From assembly GCA_002633025.1 (NCBI GenBank), contig NMRB01000119.1, forward strand, positions 438,387-502,386: a stretch of DNA of 64,000 nt, in the 5' to 3' direction. A model generated the notes under the pieces. That model had not been told where the DNA came from and ran no database searches. It worked only from the letters and a program-made list of their open reading frames with translations. Below, piece by piece: positions 10,639 through 22,794 of the stretch. Origin of the DNA: Notospermus geniculatus. Its lineage: Eukaryota > Nemertea > Pilidiophora > Heteronemertea > Lineidae. The translations under genes and the position numbers were made by a program. Numbering within the stretch: the first letter of the stretch is position 1; every line of letters starts with the position of its first letter.

Positions 10639-11875
10639 CGCAGTTTAATCTGTTGATGTAGCGGTCATAAATCACACAGTGATGGAGTATTATTGTTAAT
10701 ACTCGCATAGAGTGTTGCATCAGAGCCGTATGTATAATTCACGGCATTCACTAGTCTCGCATGCAGCGAATGATGTAAATAATACCGAATCAATAAGTTA
10801 GATTAATTATTCATGTTGTGCGAGAATACATTTCCAACCCTGCCCTGCCTGTGGATGCAGTTGGCACCGTTCATTCTTGGCTGAGTCACTCGCTAGTGGA
10901 CGCTAAAGTTGTACTGTGACGCTAACGGTTGGATCTGATTATACGATAGGTTGTGCGGATTACTCGTGTCCTTACGGTTATTCGTATTAGTGGCTTTACT
11001 CTATTGCCATAACTCGGGTAAGTTACAGATACCATTTTTGGGAGAATGATGACTTTTGTGACAGAGTTTTACTTTACCAACTCAGTTTAATACGGCTTGT
11101 TATCCTAGCTGTGTTGACTAATGAATGGTCTTGGCGCCATGTAGTCTTCTGTTTGCCAATGCTTTCCATATCTGCATATGTTTTTGCCATTTGCTGAAAG
11201 TAGTTTTGGGCCATAAATGTAGTTGATCATGTGATATAAATGACATGTTGATGAAGTTGAACTGATGCTTGACCTGAAATTGCAAAATATTCTTCTGGGA
11301 TTGCAAACATTGAATCATAAATATACTTCCCAAGTTATGCCGGCTCACCGCACCCAAGCATGATGCTCATTTGGAGCCGTAAGTGAAAGAAAAAACTGAA
11401 AATTATGATAATGATTCCTGCATTATCAGATGAAATTGTCCCCTGGGAACTAATAATGTCAATTAAATTAATTAACCATCGCTAATGAGGGGATTAACAA
11501 TCAATGACATATTGAGAAGGGATGCACAGCAATGCCATTTAATTTACACGTGTTTCTCAATAAATGTTAGATCGGTTCATTCCCATTTCACCCCTGCTAC
11601 AAACTCTAATGCTAGCCCCAAAACATATCCAATCCCTTGGTGATTGACAGATCAACATATATGGTTTCACATCATTTCCCCTTCATCAAAAATGGAGAAA
11701 TGTTTCATGGCTTCCCTTGTAACTTGTTCCGTTTAGTGTCAGATGGATGGATTTTACATTCCATCAACGGATGGGACTGAATGAGGTGCACAATACATCC
11801 TCTCAGCCACTTCACAAAAGTGCTAGGCGCGCGCCACTCTAGGAATTTCACATTTTGACAATCGCCATATTCTCA

Positions 11876-12181
11876 CATCTTCGATAATCGAAGGGCGATC
11901 TGCTCACCACTGTGTTACATCGCACATCACCCTTCGAGAAATTGACCGGTCTGCGGTGTATCAGCTGCCTCTTGAAGAGGAGGCCAATCAGAACCGGCGT
12001 TGTAAAATTTGAATCGTGTACAAATAGTGGTAGCCAAAGACCCAATATAAAGTGCAATATCATTGGTCGACCGATAAAGTTGGCATCGTGCCAAGATACG
12101 CCATGGACTGGTCTATTTCTCGAAGGGTGATGTGCGATGTAATGCAGTGGTGAGCAGATCGGCCTTCGATTATCGAAGATG
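11876..12181. mobile_element. Foldback element with arms of about 65-75 bp
   Basis: The left arm catcttcgataatcgaaggg continues through cgcacatcacccttcgagaa. The right arm is its near-perfect reverse complement, ending ccttcgattatcgaagatg at 12181. The centre (about 11952-12105) is unpaired. No coding capacity. Confidence 0.85.
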
Positions 12182-12337
12182 TATTCTCAGGCATGTCAGG
12201 TTGTCTGTTCCCTCCAACTCCACTCCCTACCATTTGCAGACAAGAAGCACGAAAAAGACACCACAACTTGGCTATAAAAAAATCCCCACTGAAAAACTAA
12301 CTGTGTTTATGATATCCATCATGTCCATTAGATGGCC

Positions 12338-12434
12338 ATCCTCCCACAGCTGAGGTTTTTACCTCACTCTTCTCACTTTAAGTGTGTGTGTGAGCATACG
12401 AAGAGGAGGAGACAAAGCCCTGCTGTAGGAGGAT
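12338..12434. mobile_element. Small inverted-repeat element (copy near 49187)
   Basis: The ends are atcctcccacagctgagg and gccctgctgtaggaggat. It shares its ends and length class with 49187-49272. Degenerate. Confidence 0.5.
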
Positions 12435-12918
12435 GCATTGGCCAGAATAACTAACAGCGGCAGTTTCATCCATGTTAGCAACTGGGTGCCTGTATGCGTA
12501 GTGCTAACACGGTAATGGATCACTCTTTCACAAAGGGTGTAGGCTGTTCAGGCTGATTATATTGTGTATGATGATATTTACCCTGGACGGCAACGATATC
12601 TCGCAGAGCAAAAAAAACGACAGAAGTACATCTAGACATAGCCTAACCATGAATGCATTTGATAATTACATATTCACTGAGTCCACTATTGGAGTGCCTG
12701 AGACCCTTTCCAAATGATCGCGCAGGTAAAAAAGCTTGCTCTGGGCTAGCCGTTCAACCACTGAGTGTGCAGGCTGTCTGTTACGCTGGCATGCCTGGGC
12801 GGACCTTCAAAAACGGATCTGTCATATCACACCTCGACAAGGGTAGGAGTGCCAACTAGTGTTTTCTCCACATTTTCTTCTTTCCTATAGACAAATCCCA
12901 AATTGACGTAAACGAGAA

Positions 12919-13119
12919 AGATCTGCGCACTTCCGCCGAAATCGCAAACACAACCTCGGTCTGAAACTGGCTGACATGATGCATGCAATCCATGATTCAG
13001 CAATGGTCGACTCTGACGCAACGTCTTCGAAGTCCTTGTCGTGGGGTTCTCTGCGTCACGTCATTCAGTTTCAGACAGAGGTTGTGTTTGCAATTTTGGC
13101 GGAAGTGCACAGATCTGCG
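12919..13119. mobile_element. Foldback element with arms of about 53 bp
   Basis: The arm agatctgcgcacttccgccg through ggtctgaaactg is repeated in inverse as cagtttcagacagaggttg through ggaagtgcacagatct. It is about 200 bp with a 90-bp unpaired centre. Confidence 0.8.
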
Positions 13120-13341
13120 AATTCGAGAATCATCTATCTTACATAATCGCTGTCAAGTAATCAGGTATTTTACAAGCACTTTTTGCCATTGCGAGAATTC
13201 AGTTGTTGAAGAAGAGTCAAGGAACCCAATGCCGTCATTCTGTTGGTCATTGAACCACTTCTGTTCTCCTCGGCATCCTGATGAAGCCTTATGTCACCAC
13301 TAGCTTTGCTTTGAGCTTATCATTGAGGAGAACGCAGGTTC

Positions 13342-13403
13342 AACTTGTAGGCTGGTACTCCCACATAGAATTAACTTGTAGGCTGGTACTCCCACATAGA
13401 ATT
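13342..13403 (+). repeat. Perfect 31-bp tandem duplication
   Basis: Two adjacent identical copies of a 31-base unit beginning aacttgtaggctggtactcc. Confidence 0.95.
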
Positions 13404-14290
13404 TATGGCTTCTGTTTACCAACATCGTGGTGGAGATTAAACCACAAAAGCATACGCACTTTGTCATTTTTGCCTCTCTTTGTGACATTTTAATGGATGC
13501 TGCAATTCGTTTTCTGACATAACTCTATTTCTTCAATATTGTCTGCATTTTGGTGTACTGAAAGCCATTGCTTCTAGCTTCACCAGGTCTACTGCATGGT
13601 TTCTCGTCTACAGACAAAAAACTCACTAAATGTATTCTACATGTCACCTTTCCTTGGAGAATCTAAACAAATGTAATCTCATTTTTTTCCATCAGTACTC
13701 CTTAATTCCATCATCAGGTATGTCAACTTCAATCTGGATAGGCTCAGCTTTAAAATGCATTGAAGGAGTGGGTAAGCAGCTTTCTTTCCAATAGAACCAG
13801 GGTAAAGAATATCGGTTGAGAATGAGAAAACCTATTACATTAAACTACCGGTAGTTGAATGATGCAGGCCACTTCGGAATTCGGAGGAATTGCTTGGTGG
13901 ATGTATTGGCAATAAGATTTGCTTGTTCCGTGGCGCATAGTCTTTGGTGGCTCAATCCAAAAGGAACATTGCCAAAATGGTACTTTGAACTTATTCCTCT
14001 CTTGTTGACCCAAACCAAGAGGAACTGTCCCGAAATGGGAGTTCAATATTCTAACACTTACGAATATCACATACATTAGCCGTAGGTCAAGATGCCATGT
14101 AATGCTATTATCAGTGTCATCGCTCTGAGCAAGATTTATGGAGCCATTATGCGATTACCACGCGTACTGATCACCGTTCTGTCTCTGTCCGGAGAATCTT
14201 ATGTCGACAATCCGGTTTCTTAGCATGAATCACGGCTGTTTGGTTTATCATTGGTGAAGAACATTTTGAGTACTGTTGTTTATCACACTA

Positions 14291-14740
14291 TTCTTCTTTC
14301 ACTTTCTTTTCTTTTCTTCATCTTCTTTCTTCTTCCTTTTTCTCTCCTTTCTTCCACTTTACTTTCTTCCTCTTCTTTGTTCCTCCTTTCATGCCTTCTT
14401 CCGTCCTCTCCTTTCCTCTTCTTTCTTCTTCTGTATTCTTTCCTCTATCATCCTCTTCTTTCCTCTTCCTTCTTTCCTCTTACTACTTTCTTCCTCTTCC
14501 TTCTTCTTACCTATACTTTTGTTTCTTCTTCCTTCCTTTCTTTCTTCCTCTTCCTTCTTTTTATCTGTACTTTCTTTTCTCTTCCTCCTTCTTCCCTTCT
14601 TTCTTTCATTTCCTTCTTACCTATACTTTCGTTTCTTCTTCCTTTCTTTCTTCCTCTTCCTTCTCCTCACCTGTACTTTCTTTTCTTCTTCCTTCTTTCT
14701 CCCTCTTCTTCTTTCTTCACTCTTCTTCCCTCATGTTCAC
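14291..14740 (+). repeat. Polypyrimidine (CTT/TTCC-rich) tract, about 450 bp
   Basis: Almost pure C/T with irregular ttctt/cctt motifs on the plus strand. The long Ser/Phe/Leu/Pro frames across it, up to 209 codons, are composition artefacts. Such mirror-like tracts can form triplex DNA. Confidence 0.95.
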
Positions 14741-16171
14741 CAGACTTGATGATTGTTTCATCTCTTTGCCAGGGCATGCTTCAAAGATCCGCAGCATCCC
14801 GCGTTAGATTGGTGTTGAAAACTGATCACATGACTTCATTTTCGGCAAGATGGACTTTGTTCCTGGATCAAGTCAACTGAATGGCAGGCAGATTGAAATA
14901 TCCCCTTCCAGACAACAACTGTCTGTTCGCAGTTGACCGTATGAGCCATCACTGAATGATGGTACTTCATCATCTGTAGCAACGGAAAAAACCGCGGCTA
15001 CTCACATTGGTATCCCGTGCTATTTTTGTACTGCGGCTAGCATGTTGACATTCAGGGAGATCTGTGTCTCTGACACCAGATTGATTGATTAAATGGGTTT
15101 GTCTTGCTCCAGAAAGGTCACCCAGGTCGGCTTTGATCCGCAGAAACATTATCTCTCGTTTTCATTCCCCTCTAGTTTGTATACCTGTGGTCCGGCCGGT
15201 TTCATGTGAAAATCCACTTTTTGTACTTTATGTATGTGTCGCGATGGACTCGGTTTCCCACCGACATTTTTTATCGGTCCAATGCCAGGAAGAAAAAGCA
15301 GTCTCTCAATAATGCATGAATCAGTTCTCTAGTGCGTAATTTAGCGGCCCCTGGTCGTCTCTGCCATTATTTGATAGCCACTCTGGTCTCACATCAATAA
15401 ACCGCAAGTTGAACGCTTTCGGAAATATTCTGACAGCGGTATGAGGTCCGATATGATGTTGTCATAGAGACAGCTACTTTGGTATAGTTATGTGGCGAAC
15501 GATTTGGGTCAGATTCTGCCGAATGTTTGAAGGGTTCTTGCATGTATCCATTGTCATCACGTTTTGGTTACCAAGCTATTTGTCTCTTAAAACAAGAACA
15601 TGAAAAGAATGTCAATCTTATGACCAAGGGCAGCTCCTCTCAAGATCAAGTTTCCATAGTTCCCAAAAAACCCTCTGACATTTCAACAGTCTTAAAGGCA
15701 AAAGCCATGATCTCTTCATTGGCACCGCTCAAATCTTATCAAATAAAAGTATCCAATATCAAGAATTATGAAAATGACTTAAATTTGGCTATCCTTTTTG
15801 CTTTCAGAGATTTTTTCGGTGTTGCCTCGTGAATATTGCCATCCAGCATCTGATAGTCGTGAATTATTTACCATAAATTTCAAGATTCTTTATCATAAAA
15901 CATTCATCAGTGCCCAAACTGGTGTATTCATACATCTACCGTCCCCTGGTATAACTTGTATATCGTGTGGATTAACAGCCGAATGCAGCCAACTATTCAA
16001 TCTCTTGAGCCTGTCGCTTGAATTTGAACAAATTGACATATCATACGAATTGGTTTTTCTTCATTTGTGGAGGACCTTATGGAATTGGGGTGTCATTTTC
16101 AATAAAGGCAGCCGTCATGCAATGGAGGTACTTATGAATATTGAATAATTTCTATTAACGCTTTCAAGAAC

Positions 16172-16529
16172 TTAAGCCTTGTTCACCGCTGCAGGCGCGG
16201 CGCGATGCGAAATTTTTCGCGCCTGATTGTTTCCACTGTTAAGCCTATAGCTATCCACACTTGCGGTGCGAGGCGATGCGGTATGAAGCGGTAGGACGTG
16301 ACAAGCTATTTCCACCGCCCCCGATCGCTCCTGCAGTACTTTTCCGCGTCGAATCACATGCCCCGTGATGATACCGGCATATCTGGCACAATTTGAATGA
16401 TGTCACTTCCGCTAATCATGACCACCGCACGCAACCACGTCGCGCTATGTCAAAACTGACACTGCTTGGCGATTTTTTTCAATGCATCGCACCACATTGC
16501 ACCGTGCCGCCAGTGTGAACAAGGCTTTA
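16172..16529. mobile_element. GC-rich MITE with TAAGCCTTGTTCAC ends, about 358 bp
   Basis: The left end is taagccttgttcaccgctgc and the right end is the inverse gtgtgaacaaggctta-like sequence. Sub-terminal runs are gcgatgcga and tgcatcgcacc. Markedly richer in GC and CpG than its surroundings, which suggests a separate origin. Confidence 0.8.
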
Positions 16530-16882
16530 GCAGTCTGTAGATGACTCAAAAAAATTGTTGCCTTACCAATCTCCCATTGCCCACGTGATGGCTTGACACA
16601 TCCATAAAAATGCACTATGACCGCATAGATCAATGCGTCCACAAGCTAATCCACGAATACAGCTACATTGTCAAAAGCCATCAAACAACTTCCGTCAGTT
16701 ATGGTGCGTATTTTATGAGTGCAGCCAGCCATTAGATACTAAAGCAAAAAGCAACTCAGGTGGAAGTCTGAAATCATAGTTGTGTGATATTCAAAGGTCT
16801 GGCGGCTATTTTTACGCACCGGAGTTGCCAAAGGGTAAAAGTCAGTGTCGTCGTCATCGTCATGTTGTTGATTGATTCTAAA

Positions 16883-17785
16883 TTACAGGGGAGGTAGTGT
16901 CGTCTGGTACAAGTATGGAGCTAAAATGTCAAAGAATTTCAGTGCATCTGATCTGCTGACAAGATGTATTGTTTCTGCTGGAAAGAGCTTATCAAAATAC
17001 ATGTAATGGATGGTCTCTGATGTTCATCAGCAGGTCTGTGGTCAGATCTGAATCCTCGCCATAAAGTGTACTTTCAGAGTGGCCTATAGCGGGTCTCAGG
17101 TTTGAGAAAGGAATGCATCCAACCAGGAAATGGAACTCGCTTACAGCATCATTGTCATACTTTCCAACATTCTGGAACTCATCGTCAAACCAGACTGGCA
17201 CAGGGTTCCTTCACATTACCGGCGTCACTAACCCTGTGAGGTTTGCTCTGCTAATAAGGCCAATATCATTAGGGTTTCTGGAAGGATAGATGACAGTCTC
17301 TCCTTCGATATCAGCATTCCTCCAGTCTCAGTATCGGTATTGGATATGGTCCAGCATGTCCTTGAGAGATGTAATCAATACATGTTGTGAAGGAACACGT
17401 GGATGAAGAAGTGCTACATGTATCTCAGCCAACTCAATAGTAGTCGCTACTCCATTAACGTTTGAGGTCTGCACCAAACTCTGGAAGCTTCAGGAACTGA
17501 GAATGTCTGTTGAAAGTTCCACAGAGTCTTCACAGTTCAACAAAAGCCTGTAAAAAGAAGTCTTTCAACTGACATGTGCAACTTCCATCCTTAGCGCTTT
17601 GGTACAGTGAAAGGGATTGGGAGCTAATCGACTGAAAGTCCCCGTCCACATGTGACACAACTCACCTCCACCATCTTGTGGTGGCTTTGGTCATGTTGGT
17701 TTAGCCACATCTGTAGACTGTTGGTTGAGTCATTCTCTTCAGAACAGTCATCGGGGATACCTACATCATTCACAAGTTGATCCAT
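16883..17785 (-). pseudogene. Decayed minus-strand coding region, two exons, unknown family
   Basis: An ATG at 17785 opens a 40-codon exon (17666-17785) that begins MDQLVNDVGIPDDCSEENDS and ends at a consensus donor GTGAGTTG. A 118-base intron ends at an acceptor CTTCTTTTTACAG before 17547. The second exon reads as a protein-like series (for example IELAEIHVALLHPRVPSQ, NPNDIGLISRANLTGLVTPV, VWFDDEFQNVGKYDNDAVSE, ALKFFDILAPYLYQTTLPPL) down to a TAA at 16883. Continuity needs two frameshifts, near 17462 and 17000, and passage through three in-frame stops, all TGA. I do not recognise the family. It could be a dead host gene, a dead element, or a live gene with more introns than I see. Confidence 0.45.
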
Positions 17786-18928
17786 CAGTAAACAACATCA
17801 CTGCCTGTTACATTACATGTTTCATTTCTGACTCCTACACTCCCACTTGCTGATATCGGAAATTGTGTTGTCCCAGAAACTCTGCGATCGATAGGATGTA
17901 TCCCGGTCTGGGACATGAGGGAGGTTTATTAACTGAGTGGTTATTAAGAGATGGTCTGCCTGGTTAATCGTACTAGCTGTGTTCTGTGCTTCGACTAGAG
18001 TCAGAGAAAAAGGAAGATGAAACGTGAGGAACTTGTGGATCCGACAACGCTGCAAGCTTTGCGAAGAAGTTTCTGACAGTTTTCATTCCTTGAATAATCT
18101 ACATTATATATACATGTAGTATCCCAAAGAGAATTTTACGTAGTTTGTCTTTTTTCCTGCTTAGATACTCTCATTAAAATTCTACTAGGTTTACTCCGTC
18201 GTGCCTGTATTGGATTTTTGCGGCGAAAAGGTCATAGCGTCAGGATCAATAGGAGACTGCATGCTTTCCTCGCTTGGGACGTGTAAGATTAGTGTAGTCA
18301 GAGCTCCAATCCAGGATTTGGCTGAGTGTAATTGCCAATGTTGTGATGTTGCAAGTGCTTGTGATCTGAATGGCAGAGTGAGTTGCACGCTGTGATAAAC
18401 CCTGTTACCTAGACTCTGTCACGAATGTGTCCAGTGGAAATGAGTCGTTGATCTGAATCATGAAGGAGGGTGCCCTTACTTTTCCATCATAAGCCATTCA
18501 GGTTCAGCAGATGAAATCCCCGGCACTGCCAGCACTTGAAGAATTCTGACATCACCGTGGAAACCTGATAATTTCTCGCATCCCTTCCCTCTCAAATGAA
18601 GCAGAAATTGTCATCATCTATAGACCAAATCAGACTCTTCTTGCTTCGGCAGATCTGGCAAAGATATCATAAAAGGTTCTCTGCTTTTAGTACTTCCAAT
18701 TATGGTTACAACAATGCCCGCTGTCATGATGCCTCTCTTGGCGATACTTGGCCGTCTACAAGACACTTAGGACATGGTGTTAGTGGTTTCTGTTGTCTTC
18801 ATCACCGACTCAAACACAACACAAATCGACAAGACTCTTGTGCCTTGTCACACATTGTGTAGCACATTCCCTGTAAAAGTTTGGTACCTTCTCAAGAATC
18901 TAAGGGTTCTCATGAATTGTTAGCCTGT

Positions 18929-19131
18929 AATGGGGAACTTTCCTGCCGTTAGAGGCCACCTGTTAGCGGTCCAATAACGTCACAAAATTTGACGTCAAAT
19001 GCGTGAGCCACGGCGCCCACATCATTATGGATGACGTTGTGGCATGCATTTCTGCCCTGTGACGTCAAATTTCATGATGTTCTTGGACCGCTAACTCGTG
19101 GTGGCCTCTGACAGCAGGAAAGTTCCCCATT
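18929..19131. mobile_element. Foldback MITE, about 203 bp
   Basis: The left end is aatggggaactttcctgc and the right end gcaggaaagttccccatt, with inner arms ggccacctgttagcggtcc and ggaccgctaactcgtggtgg. Both ends pair for about 60 bases. Confidence 0.85.
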
Positions 19132-19439
19132 GCTTCAAAGTGATTGTTGCAGCTAACCTTGTTGGCTACCGTTCTTCTGATGAACTACATGTAAGCTTTA
19201 GAAAGAGGGAGAGTAGGAGTGCTTCAAGAAGATTATAGTTGAGTCTATAACCCTGTTGATTTCTTGAGAAAATGCTCCGTGACATCGAATCAGGACAGGT
19301 GTTCTGGATGATTCTTTGCTAAGGATTCACTTCTTTCTCATTGCAGATTTGAAGCAATCTTTGATGAGGTATCCTTGTAAGGGATAACGGTTTGCACCTC
19401 CATTTAACCAAATTCCTGTAAGTCTTTGTTTTCTTACTC

Positions 19440-19791
19440 AAGATTTGTGGACCAGCTGCCCATTAAAACTCTGGTGCCTGAACTCATTGACCAACATGAT
19501 GGAGTACCACAGGTACACCAGCATGTCACGCAAGCTTTTACATGAACTGTGGTAGGAGTAAATTGGCCAATAAAGGGAAACCTAGGGGTCTGTTTTCGTA
19601 AGAAGTCTCCTGACTTCTGCCAGTACGACTTCACATTCATATTCTCCCCTCATAGTCCCATAAAAAAACATTGCATCGCTCCAGAGAAAATCTAGTACTA
19701 GATTTTCCCATTTGGTCTTTCTATGGTATTGATCTTGAGCTGTCGTCAACTTGGTTGCTGGCCTGCCTTCTGATTCTGCTTCAATTGGCAA
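19440..19791 (-). pseudogene. Possible second decayed minus-strand coding fragment
   Basis: One frame reads WENLVLDFLWSDAMFFYGTM then EYECEVVLAEVRRLLTKTDP and stops. A shifted frame continues LRDMLVYLWYSIMLVNEFRH and stops at 19440. The composition is protein-like and the fragments are adjacent, which suggests a frameshifted relic. It lies upstream, in transcript order, of the relic at 16883-17785 and may belong with it, but no splice chain links them. Confidence 0.3.
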
Positions 19792-20743
19792 TGTTTGATT
19801 TCCGATGTTGAACGGGTGCTTCTAAATGTGTAGAAGGTGAAAAGGAGTCAGCGGTTCCCTCCAGCATGAAATAACTTATGACTCAAGTGACTTCATGCAG
19901 TCTTCAAACCTTTGTCAAGGATTTTGACTTCCATGTCCATATTCCTACAGGCCTCTACCTTTGTGCATTCCACCCCTGTATTCAGTGGTAAATCCTGTTA
20001 TTTTCCACCATGCTGCCTCCGTACATTGGTCACGAAAACCGCAATGCAGTCCGGGTAAATGTGCAGTCTTCGATTCACAAACCTGGTTCATCTATCGTTG
20101 ACTATAGTTGCATCTCCCATCCTGACAGTATATTCTATGGAAGCTTTTGTAAATGAGATGACTGTTCGTCAGTACCAACTTTCTAAGACTTCCTCCCATT
20201 TGACATTTGCGTCTGATGATATCTGGTCGTGTGTTGAATAGAATTACAAGGTAATTGTTTGATCTCAGCCACAATCTGATCTCTTGATCTCTTATTTTCC
20301 CGATGTGGATCTCAAATTATAATAGAAAGTGCATAGTTTCCAGGGACAAAACTCGGTTACTCATACTGAATGAACAATAACCCAGATACATTTAATTTCA
20401 TTTATTATTATCCCCCATCTGGTTTGTATATCTGAAGAGTAATCCATGGTATTCTGGGCTGTTTTATAGCCTGCTCATGCCTATTGAGTCACATATAAAG
20501 AAAACTTGTAAATGCTTTTATTTGACTTTTAAAATACAAAAATGCTCTAGGCAGTGCTGTTGCCTTGGTGTGTTTCTGACATTTTCAGTTTCCCCAAAAT
20601 GGAACAAAGTACAGAACAGTCCATATTTGACCTCCACACACTTTGTGGAGGGCAGCAGTTTCAACATCATCTTATTAATTCCTTGGGCAAGAATGTAAAT
20701 TCTGATTCTGGATGGATTGAAACCAAAAGATGTAGCCCAAGAC

Positions 20744-20902
20744 TAAAGCGGCCCATACACGATCAATATTATTGCACAATATGAGGATCACAATGGGCAA
20801 TATTATTGCCAATCTTTCTTCTGCCCATCATGCGAAAAGCACACGACCACCCATTTGGGCCCCATATTGTGCAATAATATTGCGCCGTGTATGGGCGGCT
20901 TA
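20744..20902. mobile_element. Palindromic MITE, full copy (family also at 38492)
   Basis: The ends are taaagcggcccatacacgat and gtgtatgggcggcttaa, with inner arms atattattgcacaatat and atattgtgcaataatat. It lies about 180 bp downstream of the stop codon of the SLC18-like gene, possibly within its 3' UTR. Confidence 0.85.
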
Positions 20903-21078
20903 AAGAGTCCTGGCGCACTTGATGGTAGGTGTATTTTAGGATGTGCTCATTGTATAGACGGAGTGAAGTAGAAAAAATGAAAGGTTGTACAGCCAAACAC
21001 AGTTTGAAATGCACAGTTGTGTGACGGCCAAATTTATGCATAATTTCTCGCATTTGTCATTGTGCAATAGACATATTT

Positions 21079-22794
21079 TTAGACTGGGAGAGTCCTCAAG
21101 TACAAGGTTCCAAAACTTGATACAAACATAACGGCAGCCAAACTATAATAAAACGTCATGAGCGAGACAGCTTGAAGAATAAGACCACCAAAAAAGGGTC
21201 CAAAGATGGTCCCTATTGTTGAAGCTCCTGTGAAAAGGGAGAATGCTTTGGCTGTCTCTCCATCAAACAGGACCTCGGTTATCACAGATATAAAGTTTGA
21301 TGCCATACCATATAAAATCCCATCTGCCACTCCAATGAGAATTTGAGGGATCAAACTGTACCATATGTTTGGTGAGAGGGGGTACACAACCAGTGTCACA
21401 GTCATGCTGAGACTACCTACGAGAAGGAACAACCATATCTGATGCTTTTTTACAAGTAGTCCAAATATTATGTTCGTAATAACATGAAGAGTGCTGGCTA
21501 TACCAAACGTGACTCCTACTTGCCATTGTCTCGCATGTAGAACACTAGTAAGCCAGTTTGGCGCTGTAGATGCAATGCTGCAGGAAGCATACGAATGGGC
21601 AACAGTCAGAAGCAAGGTTAGGAGCATATAACCATTGGTGAAGTAGTTAAAATATCCTCCTTCCAGGCGTGGCTTTTGCAGCACTGGAGAAGACTCTGTT
21701 GGCTTAATTTCATCCCCCGAAGATGACAGGTCTTGGTCAGTGTCACCATTTTGAATTGAGTTATCATTGGAAGATGTGCTCAATTCTGTGTCAATGATTT
21801 TGTGGTTGGTTTCAAAGTATTGGCTGTCCAGCATCATACGAAGGATAGCATCAACAACACCTAGCGCCAAGAGTATTCCAAATGGTGCGTGAGGTCCAAA
21901 GAATGAATAGCTGACATTTCCTAAAAGGTAGCTAATTGTGGCGCCCATCGGATAAGATGCAGCGTAGACGAACATAAGTATCTTGCCACGTTCTGTTGCA
22001 TCATTAAAAATAATGCTGGCTGTCATGAGACTACTGATTTCACAGGTGATGTACGCTGCCCCGTTTGTGATCCGCGCAATGAAAAGTAAAATAGTGTTGG
22101 ATGCTAGCATGAAAATCAAACTTGTGACGATTTGTATAAGGGAACCAATCATGAAGGGCAGACGGTGACCAAGTTTTGAACACAGTATCCCAACTATGGG
22201 ATTTAAGATGAGCTCTGTGAGCGGCCCGACAGCATTCAGGTAGCCAACGATAGGAGATATTTCTTTCATGATGTCCGTATCCTGCACACATTGCTGTGGA
22301 GTAGTGTCCTTCTTGCAATAGATTACTTCAGGTTTTGCCTCCCTGGTTGAATTCCTCATTCCTGTATCTGTCAATGCACCTGATACTCCTGTCAGAAACG
22401 AAGCAAAGTCAACACACGATGTCTGCAACTTCTCTTCACAATAAACATGTTCATATTCAATCAATGTTCCATTTTCATCGGCAGTTTTCAAGATCATCGA
22501 CTTGGATTTGTTTCCAAAGTAATGCAGTCCAGTCTGTGGGTAGTTCTTGTTGTGCAAAGTATTTCCTGATGACCTGAGAGGGAGGGTGTTGTTCCGAGAC
22601 ATGATGTATTTTGTGTAATCGTTGGTTTTGATAAGATTTGGTGCCAACGTTTGTACCAACGTCGCTGTTGTACACCCTCCCATAAATGCCAGTAGCAACG
22701 TCACAAATGCCAGTTTCTTGCTTCGTCTGATCTTCGTCCATCTGCTGTCCACCTTCTTGTCCATTTCGTTTTGAGTTAGTTGTTTATCTGACAT
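21079..22794 (-). CDS. SLC18-like (vesicular amine transporter family) MFS transporter, single coding exon
   Basis: This is a complete 571-residue frame from ATG to TAA. The hydrophobic pattern fits 12 membrane helices. The first is near residues 27-48, then comes a long lumenal loop (about 50-175) with N-glycosylation sequons (NNT, NKS, NGT, NST). Helices 2-6 follow, then a Ser/Asp-rich cytosolic loop (about 335-375) and helices 7-12. The segment LNPIVGILCSKLGHRLPFMI and the later DATERGKILMFVYAASYPMG resemble helix 2 and the RG-motif loop of VMAT/VAChT, and FGPFFGG matches the GPxxGG of helix 11. Compared from memory with VMAT2, the helix 1 Asp, helix 2 Lys and the helix 10 and 11 Asp are replaced by Gly, Gly, Tyr and Thr. 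Classical amine/proton exchange is therefore doubtful, and the substrate is unknown. Lack of introns suggests a retrogene-type origin or a lineage-specific paralogue. Confidence 0.85.
   Translation of the reverse strand: MSDKQLTQNEMDKKVDSRWTKIRRSKKLAFVTLLLAFMGGCTTATLVQTLAPNLIKTNDYTKYIMSRNNTLPLRSSGNTLHNKNYPQTGLHYFGNKSKSMILKTADENGTLIEYEHVYCEEKLQTSCVDFASFLTGVSGALTDTGMRNSTREAKPEVIYCKKDTTPQQCVQDTDIMKEISPIVGYLNAVGPLTELILNPIVGILCSKLGHRLPFMIGSLIQIVTSLIFMLASNTILLFIARITNGAAYITCEISSLMTASIIFNDATERGKILMFVYAASYPMGATISYLLGNVSYSFFGPHAPFGILLALGVVDAILRMMLDSQYFETNHKIIDTELSTSSNDNSIQNGDTDQDLSSSGDEIKPTESSPVLQKPRLEGGYFNYFTNGYMLLTLLLTVAHSYASCSIASTAPNWLTSVLHARQWQVGVTFGIASTLHVITNIIFGLLVKKHQIWLFLLVGSLSMTVTLVVYPLSPNIWYSLIPQILIGVADGILYGMASNFISVITEVLFDGETAKAFSLFTGASTIGTIFGPFFGGLILQAVSLMTFYYSLAAVMFVSSFGTLYLRTLPV

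Noticed and set aside
14251-14880. Open frames of 209, 157 and 138 codons in overlapping frames
   Set aside because: All lie over a pure polypyrimidine tract. Long Ser/Phe/Leu frames in every phase are a composition effect.
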